From contig DVKS01000195.1 of NCBI GenBank assembly GCA_018715905.1, forward strand, positions 1-37,533: a stretch of DNA of 37,533 nt. Reading direction: 5' to 3'. Below are positions 16,997-25,631 of the stretch, piece after piece. Within the stretch, counting starts at the first letter, position 1. Every line of letters begins with the position of its first letter. Origin of the DNA: Candidatus Caccovicinus merdipullorum. GTDB taxonomy: Bacteria > Bacillota > Clostridia > Lachnospirales > Lachnospiraceae. Under the pieces are notes generated by a model. The model was not told where the DNA came from, did no database searches, and saw only the letters and a program-made list of their open reading frames with translations. A program made the translations under genes and the position numbers.

Positions 16997-19057
16997 ATGG
17001 AGAGAAAGACCATTGGAATTGATCTGGGGCACTGCGAAACGGCGATGGCGTTTCCCAGACAGCCTGATGCAAATGACAGCAGATATGAGGTCAGGAGACT
17101 GGTGGGAGAAAAGAAGGATCAGGTAGTGGCGACCCAGCTTATCCTTACCAATGAACAGATGAAAAAGCTGTCCGGACATAAACGGCCGGAATATTCCCTT
17201 CTTTCCGGTCTGGGAGAGATCCGGATTGGAAATAAGCTCCCGGCCTATGTCCCGGATGGAGAAAAATTCTGTTATTTTAAGGTGCCGCCGAAATATTTTG
17301 ACCGTCCTTACGGAAATACGGAATGTGCAAAAGAGTGCGGCATCACCCACGGAATGCTGATGGCATGCTTTGCCTTTGCTCTGGTCAGAAACATTTTCCT
17401 GTACAACGTGGGGGACCTGAGTGAAAACGACCGAAAAGAAACGGATCTGCTCATCGGCTGTCCTACCACCAGGGACTGGACCTCTCAGGAGGCCCAGACA
17501 GAATATGGGGCGCTGATTAAGAAGGCCACCAATGTTCATGCCGTCCGCATCGTGCCGGAATCCAGAGCAGCCATGTTCAGCAGCGTAGAAAATGAAAAGA
17601 TTAAGGTTTCTGCCCTGAAAGGCGCTGTGGTCTTTGACTTTGGCTCATCGACCGCGGACTGTACATATATGCTCTTAGGCCGGAAAATGATTGAATTCAG
17701 CTGGGGGCTGGGGGCCTCGGAGATCGAACGCCAGATGACCATGGCGGCATACCAGAAGGCCGTGGAGACAAACGGCGCCTTTCATGCCGCCATGACTTCC
17801 ATAGCAGACGTGGAAGACGAACTTCGGACGGCTAAGGAAAGCTATTTTGATCACCGTTTTCCGCCCAAGGGCCATCCGATCATCTGCAGTTTTGAACGTG
17901 AAGAGGATGGAATGACCGTAGATCAGATGATTCGGATCGATGATCCGTTCATGAAGCAGGTTACAGCGGAAAGACCTATCCATGTTCTCTGCGACAGCAA
18001 GAATACTGTGTCCGGTTCCTGGGAAGAACTCTGCCTGGCTTTTTTTCGGGAGGCCAGGGAGCGGATCAGCCAGGCATCTTACACTTTTGTGGACGCTTCC
18101 GGAAAGAAACAGACGAAACAATGTGAGATCGACACCATTGTGCTCACCGGAGGTGCCAGCCGGATGGAATTTATTGCTGAATTATGCCGGGAAGCTTTTC
18201 CTGAGGCGAAGATTCAGAAAGAAGATAATCCTTCTCACACCGTGTCCAATGGTCTGGGATGGGTGGCGGTATCCGATGCTAATCTGGAATCCTGCAGAAA
18301 CGAGGCGCGGAAGCTGATCGATTCCCGAAAATCCTGCAGCATCACGGCTCTGAAGGAAAATCTGGAGTCAAAGATCTTCGATTTAATCTGCCAGACCGCG
18401 GAAAAATGCACTCAGGAGTGGGCCGACGCGCCGGGAGATAATCTGTCTCTCCAGGATCTGCAGAAGAAGATTACCGCGGAGATGAACAGAGCGGAAACCA
18501 AAAATAAGATTAACGCGGCCTGCGCGCAGATTATTACGGAATGGAAAAAGGAGCTGTCCTCAGCCATGGAAGAGGCGGTGAACGGACAGGTAGGCAGGCT
18601 CTATTCGGAAAAGGTGGCCAGAGGGCTGATGATCCCGACGGATGTGTGGGAGACTCTCCAGGCGGGAAATATGAAGCTGGACCAGATGGATGTTTCCAAT
18701 ATCTTAAAAGGCATTGATGTTTCCTCCATTGCCAGGCAGATTGCCCAGTGGGCCATTATCGCGGCAGCCAGCGGCGTAGGCGCGATTTTCGGCCCCGTTG
18801 GAGCAACCATTGGATTCTTGGCCGGTCTGGTAGCGGCCGCCTTTATCGGCGATGATAAGATGGAAGAAAAACGGCCCAGGAAAAAACGCCAGAACGCGGC
18901 AGCTACGGTGAAGAAGAAGATCCGGGAATCCAAAGCCCAGCTGATGCAGGAGTTTCAGAAAGATTTTTCCCGGTTTGAATCGGAATATTCCAAACATGTG
19001 GATCAGTCCTTAACGGCGGCTTTTGAGATTGTATCCTTAAAACGATTTTCCATGTAA
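16997..19057 (+). CDS. Hsp70/DnaK-like (actin-fold) ATPase with divergent C-terminus
   Basis: Phosphate-1 MERKTIGIDLGHCETAMAF, phosphate-2 GAVVFDFGSSTADCTYML, adenosine motif TIVLTGGASRMEFI; C-terminal glycine-zipper AAASGVGAIFGPVGATIGFLAGLVAAAFIG. Confidence 0.85.
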   Translation: MERKTIGIDLGHCETAMAFPRQPDANDSRYEVRRLVGEKKDQVVATQLILTNEQMKKLSGHKRPEYSLLSGLGEIRIGNKLPAYVPDGEKFCYFKVPPKYFDRPYGNTECAKECGITHGMLMACFAFALVRNIFLYNVGDLSENDRKETDLLIGCPTTRDWTSQEAQTEYGALIKKATNVHAVRIVPESRAAMFSSVENEKIKVSALKGAVVFDFGSSTADCTYMLLGRKMIEFSWGLGASEIERQMTMAAYQKAVETNGAFHAAMTSIADVEDELRTAKESYFDHRFPPKGHPIICSFEREEDGMTVDQMIRIDDPFMKQVTAERPIHVLCDSKNTVSGSWEELCLAFFREARERISQASYTFVDASGKKQTKQCEIDTIVLTGGASRMEFIAELCREAFPEAKIQKEDNPSHTVSNGLGWVAVSDANLESCRNEARKLIDSRKSCSITALKENLESKIFDLICQTAEKCTQEWADAPGDNLSLQDLQKKITAEMNRAETKNKINAACAQIITEWKKELSSAMEEAVNGQVGRLYSEKVARGLMIPTDVWETLQAGNMKLDQMDVSNILKGIDVSSIARQIAQWAIIAAASGVGAIFGPVGATIGFLAGLVAAAFIGDDKMEEKRPRKKRQNAAATVKKKIRESKAQLMQEFQKDFSRFESEYSKHVDQSLTAAFEIVSLKRFSM

Positions 19058-19090
19058 ACTTATTGGGGTCAGCGGGGAAAGGAGAGAGAG

Positions 19091-21058
19091 ATGGCGGACA
19101 GTGTACAGAAACGGATTCTTGGGCAGTGCAGAAACGCCCTTCTGGGGGGAGTGCCCATCCTTTATATCAAAACGGATTCCCATATTTTGATTCAGAAGCT
19201 GCTTCTGGATGAGACATCTCCCCTGGTGGTTCTGTTAAGCAATGGAGGACGGAAGGGGACGGAGGAGCAAAGGGAGCTGAAATATATGCGTCCTATTTAT
19301 GAGCTGGAAAATCCTCAGGACAGGCAGCTTCGATATTGCTTAAACTACCGGAATTCCCTCCCGGAGATGGATTCCGGCGGGCTGTACCGGGAGCTTTATG
19401 CCAGCCCCAGGGATATGGCCAATGAACGGATGACTGGCCCCTTTTTATGGTCGGTAAACATGCCGGATGATCCTCAGGAATTAAAGCGGATATACCGCGG
19501 GCTGGAGCAGTACGTAACGGCTCACGAGGACGAAAACCATCCCCAGTACCCGGTGCTGCAGCGGAGCGTGGTTATCTTGTATTCCTCCCAGGTGTTTCTC
19601 TCCCCCATGCTGAGAACTTACACGGAGTTTATCGATGTGGGATATCCCGATGAGGAGGAGATCCGGGAGCTGATTAAATCGGAATCCGGCGGGGACCGGA
19701 ATCTGATCGAAAACGAGGAATATCTGTCGGCTCTGTGTACGGATTTTCTGGGATTTACCACAGAGGAAATCGTCATGACCATGCAGAGGATCATGGCTGC
19801 TTCCTCCCTGCAGCGTTCTGATGAGGCGGAAGGAATCATCAGGGAGCATAAGCGCCAGAAAATGCAGGGAGGCATTCTGGAACAATGTGACCCGGAGGGG
19901 AATATCGGCGGAATGAATCAGTTCAGAGCGTGGCTGATGAAGCAGGTAAAACCCTTAAAGTATTCTGCTTCTTACATGAGAAAGAACGGAACGCCCCCGC
20001 CGAAAGGGGTGCTCCTGTGCGGAATTCCGGGATGCGGAAAATCCGAGGCAGCCAAGTTTACTGCCCAGATCTTAAATCTTCCCCTGCTGAAAATGGATAT
20101 TGGAAGCCTGATGGATAAATATCAGGGCGTTTCTGAACAGAGGATGCGGGATGCGCTGAAAATGGCAGAGGCCATGGCCCCCTGCGTCCTGTGGATCGAT
20201 GAACTGGAGAAAGGATTCAGCGGCGCCGGTTCCAACGGAGATTCTTCCTCCTTTAAGCGGATGTTCGGTTATCTGCTGGGGTGGATGCAGGATAATCAGA
20301 AGCCCTGCTTCATCTTTGCCACTGCCAATGATATCGGCGGTCTTCCCAAGGAATTTTTCCGGAGCGGACGATTTGACGGGCTGTACGCGGTATACCTGCC
20401 TACCGCCGCGGAGTGCGTCAGCATTTTTAAGTCCTGCATGGAAAGAATCGAAAAAAATATGGCCAGAGCCCGGCACTGCAGGAGAGAGGAGGCAGTGATT
20501 TTTTCCCCGTCCTGTTATGAGGATAATATGCTGCGGCGTCTGGTGAATGATACTTTGGTCCTTCCGGATAAAAGTCCCAGAATGATCATCGGATCCGACA
20601 TTCAGAAAGCGGTGAATCTGGCCATGGGGAGACTGTTCAACGAAACCAGGATAAACGGCGAAGCCTGGGACAGGGCCCTGCGTCAGGTGATTGGCTCCGG
20701 GGATTTCAGCACCTTCGGAGACGGCGAGGAAAACAGGGACAGCATCGCGGTCAGTTACTGCAGAATGCTGCGGAAGGGATTTATTCCTACGTCGGATCAC
20801 GTTCTTTTTCGGAAAGAGGATTATCATGTGGAATTCGCGGAGGAATATGAACGGTTAAAACGGATGTCCACCGTCTCCATGAGCGATGAGGAATTAAAGC
20901 AGCATAAAGAGCGGCTGAGGCAGTTTGAAATTTTGCAGGACAGCGGCCGGCAGTTTGCGGACCCTTATGATGCTTCCGTGTATCATTTTTTGAGAAACCG
21001 GATTAACCAGATGGCGGCGCTGCTGGAAAGGCGGGAGAGGGAACTGCTGCTTCGCTGA
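19091..21058 (+). CDS. AAA+ ATPase, Ycf46-like
   Basis: GTPPPKGVLLCGIPGCGKSEAAKFTA, CVLWIDELEKGFSG, FIFATANDIGGLPKEFFRSGRFDGLYAVYLP; N-terminal ALLGGVPILYIKTDSHILIQKLL. Confidence 0.9.
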   Translation: MADSVQKRILGQCRNALLGGVPILYIKTDSHILIQKLLLDETSPLVVLLSNGGRKGTEEQRELKYMRPIYELENPQDRQLRYCLNYRNSLPEMDSGGLYRELYASPRDMANERMTGPFLWSVNMPDDPQELKRIYRGLEQYVTAHEDENHPQYPVLQRSVVILYSSQVFLSPMLRTYTEFIDVGYPDEEEIRELIKSESGGDRNLIENEEYLSALCTDFLGFTTEEIVMTMQRIMAASSLQRSDEAEGIIREHKRQKMQGGILEQCDPEGNIGGMNQFRAWLMKQVKPLKYSASYMRKNGTPPPKGVLLCGIPGCGKSEAAKFTAQILNLPLLKMDIGSLMDKYQGVSEQRMRDALKMAEAMAPCVLWIDELEKGFSGAGSNGDSSSFKRMFGYLLGWMQDNQKPCFIFATANDIGGLPKEFFRSGRFDGLYAVYLPTAAECVSIFKSCMERIEKNMARARHCRREEAVIFSPSCYEDNMLRRLVNDTLVLPDKSPRMIIGSDIQKAVNLAMGRLFNETRINGEAWDRALRQVIGSGDFSTFGDGEENRDSIAVSYCRMLRKGFIPTSDHVLFRKEDYHVEFAEEYERLKRMSTVSMSDEELKQHKERLRQFEILQDSGRQFADPYDASVYHFLRNRINQMAALLERRERELLLR

Positions 21059-21094
21059 TGGGGAAAGACAAAGAAGGAAGGAGAGGTGACAGGA

Positions 21095-21745
21095 ATGGTT
21101 GCAGAGACCATAATCGTCCTGGGAATCGCCGCCGCGGTGCAGATTCTGTTTAGTGTAATCGGAGGACTGATTAAACTGTGGGGAAGCCAGGAAATGCCGG
21201 AAACGATTCAGGCCGAGATGAGCGATACGGACCAGGCAAAAATCCGGGATACGCAGCGGCTGATGGCGGACTGCTTCGGAGACAATGTAACAGAACGCAT
21301 CCGAAACGCAAGCAACAAAGAGAGGATCGCGCTGATGGCGGATTTCGCGGAGCGGCTGGCCAGGGAGTATGATCTGGATATTGAGGTTGACGTTACGGTC
21401 AGCAATCTCCAAAACTGCGGAGCTTATAACTGGAAGGAAAAGAAGGCTGTGTTCAACATCGCCCTTCTGATGGTTGACGGCGATCATGAACAGTTCGCCT
21501 ATTGCGTCCGGGAAACTCTGGATACCATTATTCATGAGCTCCGTCATGCAGTTCAGCATAAGAGCATAGAACAGCCTGGATTTTGGAATGTGGAGGATGA
21601 GGTGAGAAACGCCTGGGCCAATAATATGGCTTCCGGCAATTATATCCGCCCGGAGGTGGATATGCGGGCTTATGCCATGCAGCCCATTGAACGGGACGCG
21701 GTTACCTTTGCCGCTTTAGTGATGAAGGGGGTGGATGAACAATGA
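21095..21745 (+). CDS. Membrane-anchored putative zinc metallopeptidase
   Basis: N-terminal TM ETIIVLGIAAAVQILFSVIGGLIKLW; DTIIHELRHAVQHKS contains HExxH. Confidence 0.7.
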   Translation: MVAETIIVLGIAAAVQILFSVIGGLIKLWGSQEMPETIQAEMSDTDQAKIRDTQRLMADCFGDNVTERIRNASNKERIALMADFAERLAREYDLDIEVDVTVSNLQNCGAYNWKEKKAVFNIALLMVDGDHEQFAYCVRETLDTIIHELRHAVQHKSIEQPGFWNVEDEVRNAWANNMASGNYIRPEVDMRAYAMQPIERDAVTFAALVMKGVDEQ

Positions 21746-22140
21746 GAATTTCGTTTAAGGAGTTTCACCGTTTCCTCAGCGAAGACGATTATACGGATAA
21801 GGAGATCAGACATTTATTCCATGCGGTGAAAGCCATGGATCAGGAAAGCCGGCGCTGGGTTCTGCGCTGGTTTAATCAGGGCAGCTACCCGGATCAGGAG
21901 ATTGAAGGGGTTACGGCGAAGTATCTGGTGGAAACCTGCGGATATCGTCCCCTGAACGCGCTGATTATCCTGGACTGGCTGAAAGCGGATCCCCAGGCGG
22001 CGAAATACTTTGTCCTGAAGATCCCATCCACCATTCCGCCGGGAGAGGCGATCGGTGAGGAGATCGAAAAAATCATGGAGGCAGAGGGAATACCGGTCCA
22101 AAAGGCCGAGGAGGAAGAGGAGCTGGGGGATATTTTATAG
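21742..22140 (+). CDS. Hypothetical protein, 132 aa
   Basis: ATGA overlap with preceding gene; same operon. Confidence 0.75.
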   Translation: MRISFKEFHRFLSEDDYTDKEIRHLFHAVKAMDQESRRWVLRWFNQGSYPDQEIEGVTAKYLVETCGYRPLNALIILDWLKADPQAAKYFVLKIPSTIPPGEAIGEEIEKIMEAEGIPVQKAEEEEELGDIL

Positions 22141-22172
22141 GAAATGGGCTGTCGGGAAATAGATATTTCCAG

Positions 22173-22212
22173 CAGGGGCCGGTACGACTCAAACGAGTCA
22201 CACCGGCCCCTG
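22173..22212. terminator. Long near-perfect hairpin at operon end (terminator or structured RNA)
   Basis: CAGGGGCCGGTACGACTC-AAAC-GAGTCACACCGGCCCCTG. Confidence 0.6.
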
Positions 22213-22227
22213 ATATTTACTCTATAA

Positions 22228-22328
22228 GTCCGCCGCCGGATAGGCGGCATGCATTCAGGGATGCCAAATGCGCCGCCAGATTTTTGCGGGATCGCTGGTG
22301 CGTTGGCTGCCGGCGCATGAAGGTTTAC
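22228..22328. repeat. About 100-nt structured intergenic repeat, copy 1
   Basis: GTCCGCCGCCGGATAGGCGGCATGCATTCAGGGATGCCAAATGCGCCGCCAGATTTTTGCGGGATCGCTGGTGCGTTGGCTGCCGGCGCATGAAGGTTTA; strongly similar to 32224-32324. Confidence 0.85.
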
Positions 22329-22414
22329 TCAAAAAAGATGGCTAATGACATTGTGATCAGTTTATGTGCCGCATTACCTTACCCACACACCTTGTAACTT
22401 TTTCGTTAAGCCTA

Positions 22415-22444
22415 TTGACTCTGATACTTTGGAAGAGATATAAT
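22415..22444 (+). promoter_or_regulatory. Sigma-A-type promoter of PadR operon
   Basis: TTGACT - 18 nt - TATAAT, 52 nt upstream of the PadR start codon. Confidence 0.7.
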
Positions 22445-22495
22445 ATAGTCACTACTTAGCAATCCTAAATAGCGAAACTAAAGAGAGGCGACGAT

Positions 22496-22855
22496 ATGAA
22501 TAATAAATATGTCCAGCAATTCAAAAAAGGTTCTCTGGAAATGATACTCTTATGCCTCATCGGACGCAAGGAAACTTATGGATATGAAATTATAACCGAA
22601 TTGAACAATAGTGCGTCTGTTTTGGGATATGCGAAAGAGGGAACCATTTACCCCATTCTGTATCGTTTACAGGAAGCAGAACTAATCAAATGCCGATTGG
22701 CTCCGGCTGCGGCAAATGGCGGCTCAAAAAAGTATTATTCTTTAACGGATAAAGGCAGGAATGTACTTGATGAACTAATCTTATTTTGGTCAAGCTATGA
22801 AAACTGCGTAAACGGCTTTATAGAAAGTTATCAACAAGTGAGGGAGTCCAAATGA
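22496..22855 (+). CDS. PadR-family transcriptional regulator
   Basis: KKGSLEMILLCLIGRKETYGYEIITELNNS...GTIYPILYRLQEAELIKCRLAP...KKYYSLTDKGRNVLDEL. Confidence 0.93.
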   Translation: MNNKYVQQFKKGSLEMILLCLIGRKETYGYEIITELNNSASVLGYAKEGTIYPILYRLQEAELIKCRLAPAAANGGSKKYYSLTDKGRNVLDELILFWSSYENCVNGFIESYQQVRESK

Positions 22856-23310
22856 AAGAACAATATATCAAACAGGTTGAAAAGGAACTATCTTTGCCAC
22901 GCAAAATGAAAAAAGAGGTTGTGCGTGACTTGAATGAAGTTTTTGCGTCTGCTATGGAGCATGGAGAAACAGAGCAGCAGATTATCCAGCGTTTGGGGAC
23001 GCCAAAAGAATTTGCAGACAGCACCGCAGAACAGTTTGGCATTGATAACACCAAATCGAAAAAAAGGAACGGTATCATTTCTGCTCTTGCTGCGTTCGTT
23101 ATGGCGGCTGCTGCCTTTTCGGTATACGCTGTTGCACAATCAGGAAAAGTACCAGAAGGAGCAATCGGACAAGCAGACGCGGCAACAAATATACAGATTG
23201 AGGGCGCGTTTGCCTTTGACATTTCACAAATCCTTTTGGCTATTGGGTTTGCAGCAACAGCTATTGCTGTTTTGTTCATTATCCGAACCATACATGAAAA
23301 CAGGAGGTAA
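22852..23310 (+). CDS. HAAS/DUF1700-type membrane protein paired with PadR
   Basis: YIKQVEKELSLPRKMKKEVVRDLNEVFASAMEHGETEQQIIQRLGTPKEFADSTAEQFG plus two TM segments; ATGA overlap with padR. Confidence 0.8.
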   Translation: MKEQYIKQVEKELSLPRKMKKEVVRDLNEVFASAMEHGETEQQIIQRLGTPKEFADSTAEQFGIDNTKSKKRNGIISALAAFVMAAAAFSVYAVAQSGKVPEGAIGQADAATNIQIEGAFAFDISQILLAIGFAATAIAVLFIIRTIHENRR

Positions 23311-23313
23311 CCG

Positions 23314-23686
23314 ATGAAGAAGTATATTTTTGTATTCACAATCATGGTTATGATTTTTTTTGCCTGCGAATGAGTACACAGAGGGGCTTCCTGTTGCGCC
23401 TGGTACGGTTGCATGGGCTGCACTTGATACAGAACATGAGAATTGCAATATCAACCTTACCGGCATTAGCGAAAACAACTATAATGAGTATATGGAGCTT
23501 TTGAACCAAGAAGGCTTTTCTGTAATTGAAAATGTGTCAGAGGAAATCGGGGGAGAAAACTATGTTTCTATCGGAACAATTTTATCAAACAACGAAAAGT
23601 GGTTAAGTATCAGTTACATACCAGATAGTCTAACTATCTACATTTCCTTTGACAATAACGAAAGAATTGTCAAAACGTTTGACTGA
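23314..23686 (+). pseudogene. Frameshifted exported protein, third gene of PadR cassette
   Basis: ATG at 23314 gives MKKYIFVFTIMVMIFFACE-stop; removing one T from the T8 run at 23354-23361 joins it to PANEYTEGLPVAPGTVAWAALD... up to 23686. Confidence 0.65.
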
Positions 23687-23757
23687 GAGCTTAGGAAAAG
23701 GATTTTCCCGGTTGCCAAAATCCTATTGCCTGGATTACTAAGGTATGCGGGCAAATC

Positions 23758-23797
23758 TCCGCTGCGGGAAGAACCAGCGGCGGGCAGCGGACTTTCC
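23758..23797 (+). terminator. Candidate terminator after PadR cassette
   Basis: TCCGCTGC ... GCAGCGGA followed by CTTTCC. Confidence 0.45.
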
Positions 23798-23852
23798 GGA
23801 AAAAACTTATAATTTTTCATTTTTTCCATGCTATTCTGAAGATACAAAGAAA
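23798..23852 (+). promoter_or_regulatory. Promoter-like element, copy 1
   Basis: GGAAAAAACTT-33 nt-ATACAAAGAAAT with extended -10-like TGCTATTCT; gap-free match to 28021-28075. Confidence 0.5.
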
Positions 23853-23905
23853 TCAAATCAGTTCACCGAAACGAAATATTTCGAGAAAAAACAGGAGGCA
23901 GGAAG

Positions 23906-24475
23906 ATGACAAATTTAACGTATACTTATACAATAAAAGAAGGAAAGTCTGTGGAGGAATTCATCTCCATGGTGGATATCTTTTTACAGAGCAGCGAAAA
24001 CATGGAGACGCAGCGGGTTCCCGTAGAAGGAGAAGTTCATAATGCTCTCCAGGCCAGAGTGAAGAATGGAAAACTAAAGCAGGTAATCGGCATGGACAAG
24101 GCCATTACCCTGCGCTTTCTGGAAAGTTTTGGCGAAGGACATTCTGTATGTATCCAGATCGGCGACGCGAAATGGATGGACAAGGGAATTGTGATGACCG
24201 TTTCTATGTTCGTACTGTGGCCTCTGACGGTAACCTCCGGGGTCGGTATTTACAGGCAGAAGCAGCTTCCGGCAAAGATTAAGAAGGCGGCGGATACTTA
24301 TTTCGAGACGAAAGCTTTAGTCTGGAAGGAAAAGGGAATGGCTGCGAAGGCAGCCCAATGTGCCGGCGATGCCCTGAGAAACGCCAGTGACGCAGCGGAA
24401 CAGTTTGTCAACAGTTCAGCCGGGCAAAAGATCGGCTGTTATATCGCCAGGAATTTGTGGAGAGTATTTCGATAG
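23906..24475 (+). CDS. Hypothetical protein with one hydrophobic segment
   Basis: 189-aa ORF, RBS AGGAGGCAGG; IVMTVSMFVLWPLTVTSGVGIY. Confidence 0.75.
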   Translation: MTNLTYTYTIKEGKSVEEFISMVDIFLQSSENMETQRVPVEGEVHNALQARVKNGKLKQVIGMDKAITLRFLESFGEGHSVCIQIGDAKWMDKGIVMTVSMFVLWPLTVTSGVGIYRQKQLPAKIKKAADTYFETKALVWKEKGMAAKAAQCAGDALRNASDAAEQFVNSSAGQKIGCYIARNLWRVFR

Positions 24476-24490
24476 AAGGAGGATGAACAG

Positions 24491-25573
24491 ATGACCACAA
24501 AAGATATCACAGAGCAGACAAGAGATCGAATTCGCGGCTGTCTGATCGGCGGCGCAGTGGGCGATGCCCTGGGTTATCCGGTGGAATTTTTGTCCTACAG
24601 CCAGATCATTCATTCTTTTGGGGAAAAAGGGATAACAGAGTATGTTCTGGATGTTCAGGAAGGAAAGGCAGTTATTTCGGATGACACGCAGATGACCCTG
24701 TTTACGGCGGAGGGATTGTTAAACAGCGCGGGCAAGAAAAAGGAGGAAATTCCTTATGAAGTTTATCGGTCTTATCTGAACTGGTACCAGACGCAGAGGG
24801 GCAGGCGGAAGCCGGAGATGGGAAAAGGAAAGGCCGGGGCAGGCAATCCCGGCAGAGACAATTCCCGGCTGATGGAAATTCCGGAATTATATGTGTGCAG
24901 GGCGCCGGGGAATACTTGCCTGAGCGCGCTTTCCTCCGGCCGCATGGGGGATATGGAAGAATCCATCAACATGAGCAAGGGCTGCGGAGGCATTATGCGG
25001 GCAGCTCCGGCGGCCATTTACCGCAAGCCGGATGAGACCTTTACCAGGAAGGAAATTGATCTGCTGGGAGCCCGGCTGGCGGCGATTACCCACGGCCATC
25101 CTCTGGGGTATATTCCGGCGGCGGTACTTGTACATATTGTGAACATTGGCGTGTACGGCGGCAGCCAGCCGGGAATGGGACTGGCGGATGCGGTGAAAGA
25201 GGCCGTGGAGACAGCCCGGGAGCTGTTTCCGGAAATCGGATTTATGCCGAAGCTGGCTGCCCTTGTGGACCGAGCTGCAAAGCTTGCGGGAAATGAAAAG
25301 GAAGACATTGAAAATATCCGTGAACTGGGCGAAGGATGGGTGGCCGAGGAAACTCTGGCCATTGCCGTTTACTGCAGTATCCGGTATTGCGATAATTTTT
25401 CTAAAGGGGTGGCTGCGGCAGTAAATCACAGCGGGGATAGCGATTCGACGGGAGCAGTCACCGGGAATATTCTGGGCGCGTGGCTTGGACTTGAAGGAAT
25501 CGAGGAGAAATGGCTGAGAGATCTGGAACTGCGGGAGCTGATTTTAACCATGGCAGACAGCCTTTGCACCTGA
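24491..25573 (+). CDS. ADP-ribosylglycohydrolase family protein (DraG/ARH-like)
   Basis: RGCLIGGAVGDALGYPVEF, ISDDTQMTLFTAEGLL, GCGGIMRAAPAA, THGHPLGYIPAAVL, NHSGDSDSTGAVTGNILGAWLG. Confidence 0.93.
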   Translation: MTTKDITEQTRDRIRGCLIGGAVGDALGYPVEFLSYSQIIHSFGEKGITEYVLDVQEGKAVISDDTQMTLFTAEGLLNSAGKKKEEIPYEVYRSYLNWYQTQRGRRKPEMGKGKAGAGNPGRDNSRLMEIPELYVCRAPGNTCLSALSSGRMGDMEESINMSKGCGGIMRAAPAAIYRKPDETFTRKEIDLLGARLAAITHGHPLGYIPAAVLVHIVNIGVYGGSQPGMGLADAVKEAVETARELFPEIGFMPKLAALVDRAAKLAGNEKEDIENIRELGEGWVAEETLAIAVYCSIRYCDNFSKGVAAAVNHSGDSDSTGAVTGNILGAWLGLEGIEEKWLRDLELRELILTMADSLCT

Positions 25574-25631
25574 GAAGATCAGACGGATAGGCGGGAATTT
25601 GACAGAAGGAGAGAGTTGAGGAGGCGGAGCC

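Noticed and set aside
20072-20827. 251-aa minus ORF
   Set aside because: Antisense to the AAA+ catalytic region.
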